64,000 nt of DNA from Nocardia sp. BMG111209. Its GTDB lineage: Bacteria; Actinomycetota; Actinomycetes; Mycobacteriales; Mycobacteriaceae. The stretch covers positions 1,488,001 through 1,552,000 of the forward strand of contig NZ_KB907307.1 in assembly GCF_000381925.1 (NCBI RefSeq), written 5' to 3'. The position numbers and the translations under genes are program-made. This document shows, piece after piece, positions 49,805 to 57,854 of the stretch. The first letter of the stretch is position 1; every line of letters begins with the position of its first letter. The notes under the pieces are model-generated. The model was given only the letters and a program-made list of their open reading frames with translations, searched no databases and had not been told where the DNA came from.

Positions 49805-50908
49805 ATGGCATACGACCCCACCGCGGCCGCCGTCCGGACCTGCGCGATCCCGGATCGGATCGGTGCACCGGATGCGGGTCCGCACCGCGTGCCGGGAGCC
49901 GCTGTGTTAGACACGAGACAGGTGTTGCGGGGCGTGCGGAAGGTTGGACAGGTGTCGCGGAGTGTGGACGGCTCGCCGGTCGCGGAGCTGATCGCGGCGC
50001 GGCAGGCGGGTGCGAGCGTGCCGGGCGCGCGGACGGACGAGGCCCGGCTGGCGCTGGTGGTCGAGGGCGGTTCGGCGCGTGGTGCGTATTCGCACGGCAT
50101 GGTCATGGCGCTCGAGGTACTGGGCCTGCTGTCCTGTTTCGACGCGGTGTACGGCTCGTCGGCCGGCGCGCTCAACGGCGCCTGGCTGTTGTGCGGCCGG
50201 GCCCGGCACTCCGAGCGGGCCTGGCATCCGGACGTGGTGCGGCGGGTGATCTCCCCGGCGCGGCTGCTGTGGGGTGGCCGGGTCGTCGACACCCCGTATC
50301 TGGTGCATTCGGTGTACGGGCACATCGTGCCGATGGACTTCCCGGCGATCCTCGCCAATCCGGTGACCTTCCATCCGCTCGGCACGGACGCCGCCACCGG
50401 CGCCGCGGTCGATCTGCATCCGCATCTCACCGATGTGGCCGCGTTGCAGCGCGCGCTGCGGGCCACCACCTGCCTGCCGATCCTCGCCGAACATCCGGTC
50501 GAACTCGGCGGCCGCCGCTACGTCGACGCCGGACTGGCCGAACCGGTCCCGGTCCGCACCGCGCTGGCCCAGGGCGCGACCCATGTGCTGGTCCTGCGCA
50601 CCCGGCGCACCGACGAGCATGCGAGTGCCCCCTCGGGCCTGGAGAACCGCATCGTCACCCGATTCCTGAACCGGCACGCCCCCGGCGTGGTCGACACCTG
50701 GCTGACCCGTGTCGCCGTCCACGCCCGCGACGAGGAGCTGATGGCGAGCCACCCGGCCGTCATGCAGATCCGGCCGCCGCTCGGCGCGCCGACGATCGGC
50801 CGCGTCGCACGGGATTCCCGCACGCTGTTGCACGCGCTCGCACTCGGCCGCGCCACGACCGCCGACGCACTGGCCCCCTATCTGCCTGCCGCCTCCCGCG
50901 CGAGCTGA
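49805..50908 (+). CDS. patatin-like phospholipase
   Basis: A 367-residue patatin-fold acyl hydrolase. The oxyanion motif GGSARGAYSHG is near residue 88, the nucleophile Ser119 is in GSSAG, and the catalytic Asp is in the D-A-G of RRYVDAGLAEPVPV. It cleaves acyl chains from phospho- or neutral lipids. The N-terminal ~75 residues are poorly ordered and poorly conserved in appearance, so the true start may be later (for example near residue 50); the ATG at 49805 is the longest choice. No signal peptide. A perfect hairpin follows the stop. Confidence 0.88.
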   Translation: MAYDPTAAAVRTCAIPDRIGAPDAGPHRVPGAAVLDTRQVLRGVRKVGQVSRSVDGSPVAELIAARQAGASVPGARTDEARLALVVEGGSARGAYSHGMVMALEVLGLLSCFDAVYGSSAGALNGAWLLCGRARHSERAWHPDVVRRVISPARLLWGGRVVDTPYLVHSVYGHIVPMDFPAILANPVTFHPLGTDAATGAAVDLHPHLTDVAALQRALRATTCLPILAEHPVELGGRRYVDAGLAEPVPVRTALAQGATHVLVLRTRRTDEHASAPSGLENRIVTRFLNRHAPGVVDTWLTRVAVHARDEELMASHPAVMQIRPPLGAPTIGRVARDSRTLLHALALGRATTADALAPYLPAASRAS

Positions 50909-50910
50909 CC

Positions 50911-50927
50911 CCGGCACGGGGTGCCGG
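50911..50927. terminator. hairpin after the patatin gene
   Basis: CCGGCAC and GTGCCGG form a perfect 7-bp stem with a GGG loop, starting 2 bp after the stop codon. No U-tract follows. Confidence 0.6.
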
Positions 50928-51004
50928 AGTGCGGCCGCTGCCCGTCGTCCGCGCGCCGGAATCGACACGCCGGAATCGGCGAATCCTGTTGCTAGCCTGT
51001 TGCT

Positions 51005-51715
51005 GTGACCTCGTCCTCGGATGCGCCCGCGCCGTTCTGGAATCTGGAGACCGAGTTGTCGTCGGTACTGCTCGTGCTGGCGGGATTCGTCGGCGCCGCG
51101 GCCTACACGCATTCCGAGGGGTACTTCGTCACCTTCATGACCGGTAACACCGAGCGCGCGGTGATCGGCGGATTCCTCGGCGACCGCGGCCTCGCGCTCG
51201 GCGCGATGGGGCTGATCCTCTGCTTCCTCGCCGGGGTGTTCGTCGGCTCGGTGTTCCGGCGCCGGCGCTGGTGGGGCAACCATCCGCACGGATCGACCGT
51301 GCTGGCCACGATCGCGCTGGTCGTCGCGGTGGCGCTGGACTGGATCCTGTACGCCCGCGAACGCGATCTGGCGCTGGTGCCGATCCTGTTCGTCTCGTTC
51401 GCGATGGGCATCCTGAACACCTCGTTCGTGCGCAACGGCGAGGTATCGATCCCGGTCACCTACGTCACCGGCACGCTCGTGAAATTCGCGCAGGGTGTCG
51501 AACGGCATCTGTTCGGGGGCGGCACCCACCGGGAGTGGCTGGGCTACGCGGTGCAGTACGTCTCGTTCGCGCTGGGAGCGTTGCTGGGCGGCCTGGTCTC
51601 CCTGGTCGTCGACGGCCCGGACATGCTGGAGGCCGCGGCCGTGGCGTCGGCGATCGTCGCCGGCTACACCTGGCGGGCCGATATGCGGTGGGTTCGCCGG
51701 CACGATCGGATCTGA
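51005..51715 (+). CDS. DUF1275 (YoaK-type) membrane protein
   Basis: A 236-residue membrane protein with six hydrophobic helices and the DUF1275 hallmarks: LVLAGFVGAAAYTHSEGYFVTFMTGNT near the N terminus and FAMGILNTSFVRNGEVSIPVTYVTGTLVKF in the middle. The family's role is unknown; some members are linked to permease-like functions. It starts with GTG at 51005. It is followed 112 bp later by a DHA2 pump with its own promoter region. No operon partner is seen. Confidence 0.88.
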   Translation: MTSSSDAPAPFWNLETELSSVLLVLAGFVGAAAYTHSEGYFVTFMTGNTERAVIGGFLGDRGLALGAMGLILCFLAGVFVGSVFRRRRWWGNHPHGSTVLATIALVVAVALDWILYARERDLALVPILFVSFAMGILNTSFVRNGEVSIPVTYVTGTLVKFAQGVERHLFGGGTHREWLGYAVQYVSFALGALLGGLVSLVVDGPDMLEAAAVASAIVAGYTWRADMRWVRRHDRI

Positions 51716-51755
51716 ACCACGATTCGTCCTGTGACGCATCTCGCGCCGGGAGAAT

Positions 51756-51786
51756 TTAGTTAGTTAGCCTCACGCAACTATCCTAA
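51756..51786. promoter_or_regulatory. degenerate DtxR/IdeR-like half-sites before the MFS pump
   Basis: GTTAGCCTCAC at 51763-51773 matches 10 of 11 central bases of the IdeR consensus (TTAGGTTAGCCTAACCTAA), and on the other strand TTAGGATAG (51778-51786) matches one half. No full 19-bp site is present, so iron control is only a possibility. A TATCCT at 51779 may be the -10. Confidence 0.35.
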
Positions 51787-51827
51787 GTGGAGAACCTGTC
51801 CGATTTCATCATCCGGAAGGGAATCCC

Positions 51828-53672
51828 TTGGCTTCCGCACCCACACCCGGTGCTCTCGACGTCGGCGACGTCGAGACCATCCAACGCCGGCGGCGCATGG
51901 ACCGCGACCACCCGCACTACAAGTGGGTGGCCCTGTCCAATACGACGCTCGGCATGTTGATCGTCACCATCAACTCGTCGATCGTGCTGATCTCGCTGCC
52001 CGCGATCTTCCGCGGCATCGACCTGAATCCGCTGTCGGCGAGCAACGTCAGCTATCTGCTGTGGATGATGATGGGCTTCCTGCTCGCCTCCGCCGTGCTG
52101 GTGGTGATGTTCGGGCGGCTCGGCGACATGTTCGGCCGGGTGCGGATCTACAACTACGGCTTCGTCGTCTTCGCGATCGCGGCGATCGCGACCTCCCTGG
52201 ATCCCTTCTCGCACGGCGGCGGCGCGATCTGGCTGATCGCGTGGCGCGTGATCCAGGGCGTCGGCGGCGCGATGCTGATGGCCAATTCGGCGGCCATCCT
52301 CACCGACGCCTTCCCCGCCAACCAGCGCGGGATGGCCCTGGGCATCAACCAGGTCGCGGCCATCGCGGGCTCGTTCCTGGGCCTGCTGATCGGCGGTGTG
52401 CTGTCGGAGTGGGACTGGAAGGCCGTGTTCTGGGTGAGCGTGCCGTTCTCGGTCATCGGCACCATCTGGTCGTACCGCTCGCTGCAGGACTTCGGCCAGC
52501 GCAGCGCCGGATCCCTCGATCTGCCCGGCACGCTGACCTTCGCCGTCGGCCTGACCGCACTGCTGACCGGCATCACCTACGGCATCCAGCCCTACGGCGG
52601 CGCCAACACCGGCTGGGCCAACCCCTGGGTGCTGGGGGCCATCGCCGGCGGCATCGTGCTGCTGATCGCGTTCTGCGTGATCGAGTCCAAGGTGGCGCAG
52701 CCGATGTTCAACCTCGCGCTGTTCCGCAACCGCGCGTTCAGCCTCGCCAACCTGGCCGGTCTGCTGTCCTCGGTCGGCCGTGGCGGCATGCAGTTCATGC
52801 TGATCATCTGGCTGCAGGGCATCTGGCTGCCGCTGCACGGCTTCGACTACGAGTCGACCCCGCTGTGGGCGGGCATCTACATGCTGCCGACCACGATCGG
52901 CTTCCTGGCGGCCGGTCCGATCGCGGGCTACCTGTCCGATCGGTTCGGCGCGCGGCCGTTCGCCGTCGGCGGGCTGGTGCTGGTGGCGCTGAGTTTCGTC
53001 GGCCTGATCCTCATCCCGGTCGACTTCGACTATTGGCTGTTCGCCGCGCTGATCTTCCTCAACGGCATCGGCTCCGGCGTCTTCGCCTCGCCGAACACCG
53101 CGGCCATCATGTCCAGCGCGCCCGCCGCCCAGCGCGGCGCCGCCTCGGGTATGCGTGGCACCCTGTTCAACGGCGGTTCGGCGCTGTCGATCGGCCTGTT
53201 CTTCTCGCTGATGATCGTCGGCCTGTCCGGCACGCTGCCCGGCGCGCTCGGTTCCGGACTGCGGGACCAGGGGGTCTCCGGACCGGTGGCCGATCAGCTG
53301 GCGAATATGCCGCCGGTGGGCAGCCTGTTCGCGGCGTTCCTCGGCTTCAACCCGATCCAGGAGCTGCTCGGCCCGAGCGGTGAGCTGAACCGGCCGGGAG
53401 TGCACAGCGATGTGCTCACCGGACAGGAGTTCTTCCCGCACTTGATCTCCGGCCCGTTCCACTCGGGTCTGGTGGTCGTCTTCCTGGCCGCCGCGGCGAT
53501 GATGCTGATCGGCGCGATCGCGTCCTGGTTCGCCGGCAACGGCAACCCCACGGACGAGCGGGCCGAACTCGCCGAGGCCGCCCGAGAGGGCATAATCTCC
53601 GAAACGGACCGCATCGACGGCGATGTCGTCGGCGCCGAGCTGTCGACGGCGTCGTCGACGAGAACCGGGTAG
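51828..53672 (+). CDS. MFS transporter, DHA2 family, long form
   Basis: A 614-residue exporter, about 100 residues longer than the other DHA2 pumps here. The extra length lies in an extracytoplasmic loop before the last helix (DQGVSGPVADQLANMPPVGSL to GQEFFPHLISGPFHSG) and in a charged C-terminal tail. Motif A is FGRLGDMFGRVRI, TM4 is RVIQGVGGAMLMANSAAIL, and TM5 starts VAAIAGSFLGLLIGG. It starts with TTG at 51828, eight bases after GGAAGGG. It is followed 13 bp later by a MarR gene on the same strand, forming an operon. Weak IdeR-like half-sites precede it. Confidence 0.9.
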   Translation: MASAPTPGALDVGDVETIQRRRRMDRDHPHYKWVALSNTTLGMLIVTINSSIVLISLPAIFRGIDLNPLSASNVSYLLWMMMGFLLASAVLVVMFGRLGDMFGRVRIYNYGFVVFAIAAIATSLDPFSHGGGAIWLIAWRVIQGVGGAMLMANSAAILTDAFPANQRGMALGINQVAAIAGSFLGLLIGGVLSEWDWKAVFWVSVPFSVIGTIWSYRSLQDFGQRSAGSLDLPGTLTFAVGLTALLTGITYGIQPYGGANTGWANPWVLGAIAGGIVLLIAFCVIESKVAQPMFNLALFRNRAFSLANLAGLLSSVGRGGMQFMLIIWLQGIWLPLHGFDYESTPLWAGIYMLPTTIGFLAAGPIAGYLSDRFGARPFAVGGLVLVALSFVGLILIPVDFDYWLFAALIFLNGIGSGVFASPNTAAIMSSAPAAQRGAASGMRGTLFNGGSALSIGLFFSLMIVGLSGTLPGALGSGLRDQGVSGPVADQLANMPPVGSLFAAFLGFNPIQELLGPSGELNRPGVHSDVLTGQEFFPHLISGPFHSGLVVVFLAAAAMMLIGAIASWFAGNGNPTDERAELAEAAREGIISETDRIDGDVVGAELSTASSTRTG

Positions 53673-53685
53673 GAGCAGCCGACCG

Positions 53686-54132
53686 ATGATCCAGCAGGAG
53701 CGCTCGCGCAGCACCGAGGAATTGGCCGAGGCAGCGGATCTGTACCTCGCCATCGGGCGGATCACCCGCGTGCTGCGCCGCTCCGGGGATCTGGGCTCGC
53801 TGAGCCAGGGGTCCGCCGCCGCACTCGGCACGCTGGTGCGGTCGGGCCCCATGCGGCTCAGCGATCTCGCGGCCGTCGAACACGTCACCGCGCCGACCAT
53901 GTCGCGCATCGTGTCCGGGCTCGAGCGGCACGGCTACGTCGAGCGCAGCGCGGATCCCGACGACGGCCGCGCTCAGTTGCTCACCGTCACCGAACCGGCC
54001 AGCGCGCTCGTCAACGGCCTCACCTCCGCGCGCATCCAGCGCTTCGCCGCCGCCCTGGAACACCTGGAGCCGAGCGAACGGGGTACGCTCATCGCGGGAC
54101 TCACGAAACTCGTGGGCCTGCTCGACGACTGA
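53686..54132 (+). CDS. MarR-family transcriptional regulator
   Basis: A 148-residue MarR protein: TEELAEAADLYLAIGRITRVLRRSG, then MRLSDLAAVEHVTAPTMSRIVSGLERHGYV, and the wing SADPDDGRAQLLTVTEP (D-x-R signature). ATG 53686 is preceded by GGAG at about 11 bases. It is the second gene of an operon with the long MFS pump and is likely its repressor, although no clear palindrome is visible upstream of the pump other than the A+T-rich repeat region at 51756. The C-terminal helix is short but complete. Confidence 0.92.
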   Translation: MIQQERSRSTEELAEAADLYLAIGRITRVLRRSGDLGSLSQGSAAALGTLVRSGPMRLSDLAAVEHVTAPTMSRIVSGLERHGYVERSADPDDGRAQLLTVTEPASALVNGLTSARIQRFAAALEHLEPSERGTLIAGLTKLVGLLDD

Positions 54133-54507
54133 CCTTTCGCGCCACGACGGCACATTTGTGCCGAAATCCCCGACTTGCCGGTCGGTATTCCTATTTTTCC
54201 GATGTTTACCGGAACTTTTGCGCGGGAACACAGTCAAGTGCCATCGCCCTCGGCAACTCGACGCAGTCGAGCGCACAAAGGTGATCACGGGAATCAGCAA
54301 ACTGTCGGCCCGATCGGTGTTCACATCGAAAGAATCGCCGTCATATCAACGATCCTTGCTCGGAATTACGGTTGCTGGTATACAGGTCGGAATTCTACCG
54401 ACAAGATCTGGATCGCTCACAGCGTTGTGAGCCGGAGGCACCAGCCCCGGAACACGTATGATCGCTGCGGGTTTCGGGGTCCACACGGATTCCGGAGGAG
54501 ATTCGTG
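54133..54507. other. 375-bp gene-poor, relatively A+T-rich stretch
   Basis: Base composition drops visibly in G+C compared with the surrounding genes. Apart from the promoter at 54356 I see no coding-like frame, tRNA or repeat. About 115 bases between the predicted transcription start and the ATG at 54508 would form a long leader for the 52-residue gene. Confidence 0.5.
54356..54384 (+). promoter_or_regulatory. sigma-70-type promoter
   Basis: TTGCTC and TATACA separated by 17 bp, a good match to the primary sigma factor consensus and the best promoter visible in the window. It points to the small gene at 54508. Confidence 0.6.
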
Positions 54508-54666
54508 ATGATTTCCCGCCCGCAGACCACGCCGGTGACGCCACGTGAGAGCGATGATTCGCTCGCCGACACTGTCGTCTGGCCCGATCCCAGTCCGTTG
54601 ACCGCCTGGTGGCAGCAGGTCATGCAGACCCCCGCCGAACAGACCGTCCCGCCCGCAGCCGGGTGA
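54508..54666 (+). CDS. 52-residue small protein of unknown function
   Basis: A short frame with strong translation signals: GGAGGAG ends 7 bases before the ATG, with an in-frame GTG immediately before it. The product is acidic in its first half (TPRESDDSLADTVVWPDP) and has a Trp-pair segment (LTAWWQQVMQTP) and a Pro/Ala-rich tail. It has no signal peptide, transmembrane helix or Cys. It could be a small regulatory or interaction peptide or a modified-peptide precursor, but no modifying enzymes lie nearby. It converges with the PASTA-like lipoprotein. The case rests on the promoter, the ribosome binding site and codon use. Confidence 0.6.
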   Translation: MISRPQTTPVTPRESDDSLADTVVWPDPSPLTAWWQQVMQTPAEQTVPPAAG

Positions 54667-54706
54667 CGAACGGATAATCCAGCGGCACAACGGATTTCCG
54701 GGGTGC

Positions 54707-55213
54707 CTAGTTCCTCACTGCCCGGGTGACGGTCAACGTGACCGGGGTGTTCGCGGAAACCGCGGTGCCGGGATCCGGTGCCTGTCCCGTAATCGTCCAC
54801 GGGACGGTGAAACTCGCCGGATCGTGCATCACGTCGTGCCCGTCCGCGGTGACGACCCCGGTGATGTCGTAACACAGGCCGGTTCCGACGACCGTGGTGC
54901 CCAGTGGCGCGCCGCGGAAGTCCGGAATCGGTTGCGGCCAGCCCTGACTGCCGCACCGCGCGGCCACCGTGCCGGTGGTCGGCGCGGCAGGGGCGCTGCT
55001 GGTCACCTCCTCGGTGGTGGATGAATCCGGCGCGGCCGCAACCGAACTCGATGCGGCGGCCGATGTCCTCGGCGCCGCCGCCGGCGAACTCACGGCGACC
55101 TGCGCGCGCGAGGCCACCGGCGTACTCGAGCCTCCGCCCGAATCACCGCATCCGGCAACGAGAACGGAGACGAAGACGACCGCGGCGAACACGGTCGGGA
55201 CGGGGCGGCGCAT
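54707..55213 (-). CDS. lipoprotein with a PASTA-like C-terminal domain
   Basis: A 168-residue exported lipoprotein: signal peptide MRRPVPTVFAAVVFVSVLVAGC with a L-V-A-G-C lipobox, then a long Ser/Ala/Thr/Pro linker to about residue 85. A compact C-terminal domain follows with two Cys (AARCGSQGW and GTGLCYDITGV) and a closing segment WTITGQAPDPGTAVSANTPVTLTVTRA, which has the beta-alpha-beta phrase of PASTA domains. PASTA domains bind muropeptides or lipid II, so a cell-wall-sensing or anchoring role is plausible. ATG at 55213; a longer in-frame start at 55246 would precede the signal peptide without reason. Confidence 0.78.
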   Translation of the reverse strand: MRRPVPTVFAAVVFVSVLVAGCGDSGGGSSTPVASRAQVAVSSPAAAPRTSAAASSSVAAAPDSSTTEEVTSSAPAAPTTGTVAARCGSQGWPQPIPDFRGAPLGTTVVGTGLCYDITGVVTADGHDVMHDPASFTVPWTITGQAPDPGTAVSANTPVTLTVTRAVRN

Positions 55214-55540
55214 GGATGTCCTCTGTAGGTCGGGGGTCGGCGGCACGCTGCGCCACGCACCCTATCGGCGCGCCGCTGCGCCCGCACGGCGGGGGTCCCC
55301 ACTGCCGCCTCCGGTCGAGGGAAACCGTCCCGAAATGCCGTGTGCCCGGAATTTCTGCTGCGGTGATCGTCATTTTCGGGTGGTGAGGTCCGAGGGACTG
55401 TGCACATCCCGGACCCCACCCGATCAGCGGTGTCGTCCACCGCGAGCCTCCGAATCGGACGATGCGTCCAATCGAAATAATGCGCCCGCCGCCGACATTC
55501 TATTCATCGATCGGTGTTACGAGATGATGAAATCGCACGA
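55214..55540. other. 327-bp intergenic stretch, no gene supported
   Basis: It holds the upstream region of the lipoprotein gene and the 3' flank of the CBS gene, both on the minus strand. Short open frames here have no ribosome binding sites or coding-like composition. Only a minor inverted repeat, GGACG-ATG-CGTCC, is seen near 55458. Confidence 0.5.
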
Positions 55541-55969
55541 TCACTGCTGGAGATAGTGCACCAGCTGTTCCCGTTCGGTCTGCAACTCCGAGATCGCGCT
55601 CTTCACCACATCGCCGATGCTGACGATGCCGGCCAGCCGGCCGTCCCGCAGCACCGGCAGATGCCGGATCCGGTGTTCGGTCATCGTCGAACGCAGGCCC
55701 TCCACCCGGTCGTCCGGCGAACAGGTGTGCACCACCGCGGTCATGATGTCGGCCACCGGCCGGTCCAGCAACTCCGCGCCGACGGTGTGCAGCCGCCGCA
55801 CGATGTCCCGTTCGGACACGATGCCCTCCAGGGTGCCGCCACCGCGCGACACCACCACCGCCCCGACATTGCGCTCGGCCAGCAGACCGAGCAGTTCTCG
55901 TACCGTCGCCTCCGGCACGATCGTCACCACCTCCGCGCCCTTCCGGCGCAGAATCTCCGAGATACGCAT
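55541..55969 (-). CDS. CBS-domain pair protein
   Basis: A 142-residue protein consisting of two CBS domains: VVTIVPEATVRELLGLLAERNVGAVVVS...LEGIVSERDIVRRL and VHTCSPDDRVEGLRSTMTEHRIRHLPVL...LAGIVSIGDVVKSAI, ending in a helix (ELQTEREQLVHYLQQ). CBS pairs bind adenine nucleotides (AMP, ATP, SAM, NADH) and act as energy sensors. It is cytosolic and about the same size as the mycobacterial stand-alone CBS proteins of the hypoxia response. It is divergent from the response regulator that precedes the nuo operon, so both may be tied to respiration. Confidence 0.9.
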   Translation of the reverse strand: MRISEILRRKGAEVVTIVPEATVRELLGLLAERNVGAVVVSRGGGTLEGIVSERDIVRRLHTVGAELLDRPVADIMTAVVHTCSPDDRVEGLRSTMTEHRIRHLPVLRDGRLAGIVSIGDVVKSAISELQTEREQLVHYLQQ

Positions 55970-56124
55970 CGCCGCCGCCCTTCCTCGTGACCAGCACAGC
56001 CCTCGCGTATGTATCAATATCCCGCGTTCCGGGCCCGCTGACCAGGGCCGATCACGATCACCGAGCGGTGGCCCGGCGGCGCGCTGCGCCAACCTGCACC
56101 CACCCGGCCCGCCGCGGACGTAGC

Positions 56125-56544
56125 ATGCGAAAGGTGGCCGATGCGAACCGTTCCGCCGCGGTGCGGGTGCTGGTGTATTCGAGCGACGCCGATACGCGCC
56201 GCCAGGTGACGACCGCCCTGGGCACGCGCCCGCGGGCGGACCTACCGCCGTTCGACTATCTGGAGGTGGCCACCGCCGCGGTGGTGCTCGAACACCTCGA
56301 CGCCGGCGGTATCGACCTGGTCGTGCTGGACGGCGAGGCCGCACCCACCGGCGGGCTCGGGCTGGCGAAGCAGTTGAAGGACGAGATCGCCTCCTGCCCA
56401 CCGGTCGTCGTGCTCACCGCACGGCCCGACGACGCCTGGCTGGCGAACTGGTCCCGGGCGGAGGCGATCGCCTCGCATCCGATAGATCCGTTCCGGCTCG
56501 CCGAGGCCGTCGTCACCGCGCTCCACACCCGCTCGGTGGCGTAG
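56125..56544 (+). CDS. response-regulator receiver-like protein (Rv3143-like)
   Basis: A 139-residue single-domain CheY-like protein: VRVLVYSSDADTRRQVTTALG, then IDLVVLDGEAAPTGGLGLAKQLKDEIASCPPVVVLTARPDDAWLANWSRAEA. The phospho-acceptor Asp in VVLDGE is present, the T is in V-L-T-A-R, but the C-terminal switch Lys region is replaced by S-H-P-I-D-P. The T-G-G-x-G-x-A-K-Q-L-K-D-E block closely matches Rv3143 of M. tuberculosis, which also lies just upstream of nuoA. No output domain. No histidine kinase is adjacent. ATG at 56125; a GTG three codons later is possible. Confidence 0.88.
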   Translation: MRKVADANRSAAVRVLVYSSDADTRRQVTTALGTRPRADLPPFDYLEVATAAVVLEHLDAGGIDLVVLDGEAAPTGGLGLAKQLKDEIASCPPVVVLTARPDDAWLANWSRAEAIASHPIDPFRLAEAVVTALHTRSVA

Positions 56545-56564
56545 CCCGCGAATCACCGCACTCG

Positions 56565-56588
56565 CCGCCGGCACCGTGGCGCCGGCGG
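56565..56588. terminator. GC-rich hairpin after the response regulator
   Basis: CCGCCGGC and GCCGGCGG form a perfect 8-bp stem around an 8-base loop, 20 bp after the stop. No U-tract. It would separate the response regulator transcript from the nuo operon. Confidence 0.55.
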
Positions 56589-56736
56589 ATCCGCGCCGAT
56601 CCCGGCCGCCCGGATCCGCCTCCCGGCTCCGTTGTCCGGTCGTGACGATTGCGCCGTTTCGGTCATAAGTGACTGTCCGGTTTTCGATCAAATGCCGCGG
56701 CGAAAGCACGGGCATCCATAACGATCGGTTGTAGGC

Positions 56737-56752
56737 TGTGCCGTAGCTCACA
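56737..56752. promoter_or_regulatory. CRP-type site upstream of the nuo operon
   Basis: TGTGCCGTAGCTCACA matches the mycobacterial CRP (Rv3676) consensus TGTGA-N6-TCACA at nine of ten fixed positions. It lies 141 bp before nuoA, in the 349-bp gap between the response regulator and nuoA where the operon promoter must lie. I found no other clear element in this gap besides the hairpin at 56565. Confidence 0.5.
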
Positions 56753-56893
56753 CGAGTGCACCCGGTGATATGAATCTCCGCACCCCCTGCTGAGCACGCC
56801 TCGAGGCGCGACTGGCCCCGGCAGACGACGTCGTCAGCCCGTCTCGGCCGCTGCTGCCGTCACACCGCTGTCAACGAGAGAGGTAGTGCAGTT

Positions 56894-57274
56894 GTGAATA
56901 CCGAGGTGCCCACTCTCGTGCTCGGCGCGGTCGCCGCGGCATTCGGGCTGATGTCCCTCGTCCTCGCCACCGTCGTCGGCCCCAAGCGCTACAACCGGGC
57001 CAAACTCGAGCCCTACGAATGCGGTATCGAGCCGACCCCGCACGCCATCGGCGGTGGCCCGGGAAATGCTGGGGGACAACGTTTTCCGGTGAAGTACTAC
57101 CTCACCGCGATGCTCTTCATCATCTTCGACATCGAGATCGTGTTCCTGTACCCGTGGGCGGTACACCTCGACGCGCTCGGCGTGTTCGGGCTCGTCGCGA
57201 TGGCGCTGTTCTTCTTCAACGTCTCGGTGGCGTACGCCTACGAATGGCGGCGCGGCGGACTGAGCTGGGACTGA
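56894..57274 (+). CDS. nuoA: NADH-quinone oxidoreductase subunit A
   Basis: A 126-residue membrane subunit with three helices: [44 protein letters not shown] and [21 protein letters not shown]. The loop between helices 1 and 2 has the family phrase [11 protein letters not shown] with the conserved Cys, and the acidic residues F-D-I-E in helix 2 take part in proton coupling at the quinone-site junction. It starts with GTG at 56894. First gene of the nuo operon. Confidence 0.95.
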   Translation: MNTEVPTLVLGAVAAAFGLMSLVLATVVGPKRYNRAKLEPYECGIEPTPHAIGGGPGNAGGQRFPVKYYLTAMLFIIFDIEIVFLYPWAVHLDALGVFGLVAMALFFFNVSVAYAYEWRRGGLSWD

Positions 57275-57299
57275 TCACTACAGGAAGTGGGTGTTCGGC

Positions 57300-57854
57300 A
57301 TGGGTCTCGAGGAGAAACTGCCCAGCGGTTTCCTATTGAGCACGGTCGAACAGTTCGCCGGTTATCTGCGCAAGGGCTCGTTGTGGCCCGCGACGTTCGG
57401 GCTGGCGTGCTGTGCGATCGAGATGATGGCCACCGGGGCCGGGCGCTACGACCTGGCCAGATTCGGGATGGAGGCGTTCCGCGCCTCGCCGCGGCAGGCC
57501 GATCTGATGATCGTCGCGGGCCGGGTCAGCCAGAAGATGGCGCCGGTGCTGCGCCAGGTGTACGACCAGATGACCGAGCCGAAATGGGTGCTGGCCATGG
57601 GGGTCTGCGCCTCGTCGGGCGGCATGTTCAACAACTACGCGATCGTGCAGGGCGTGGACCACGTGGTGCCGGTCGACATCTATCTGCCCGGCTGCCCGCC
57701 GCGGCCGGAGATGTTGCTGCACGCGATCCTGAAGCTGCACGAGAAGATTCAGCAGATGCCGCTCGGCGTCGATCGCGTGGAGGCCGTCCGGGCCGCCGAG
57801 GAGGCCGCGCTCGCCTCCACCCCGACCATCCGGATGGGAGGGCTGCTGCGATGA
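57300..57854 (+). CDS. nuoB: NADH-quinone oxidoreductase subunit B
   Basis: A 184-residue peripheral-arm subunit carrying the N2 [4Fe-4S] cluster next to the quinone site. Its ligands are the tandem cysteines in [11 protein letters not shown], the Cys of MGVCASSGG and the Cys of [18 protein letters not shown] at the N terminus matches mycobacterial NuoB, which decides for ATG 57300 over an in-frame GTG at 57291. It lies 25 bp after nuoA. The stop overlaps nuoC (ATGA). Confidence 0.96.
   Translation: MGLEEKLPSGFLLSTVEQFAGYLRKGSLWPATFGLACCAIEMMATGAGRYDLARFGMEAFRASPRQADLMIVAGRVSQKMAPVLRQVYDQMTEPKWVLAMGVCASSGGMFNNYAIVQGVDHVVPVDIYLPGCPPRPEMLLHAILKLHEKIQQMPLGVDRVEAVRAAEEAALASTPTIRMGGLLR

Noticed and set aside
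50955..50978. Direct repeat GCCGGAATCG twice, 14 bp apart, as an iteron or CRISPR-like unit
   Set aside because: Only two copies in a short G+C-rich gap. No array, leader or cas gene.
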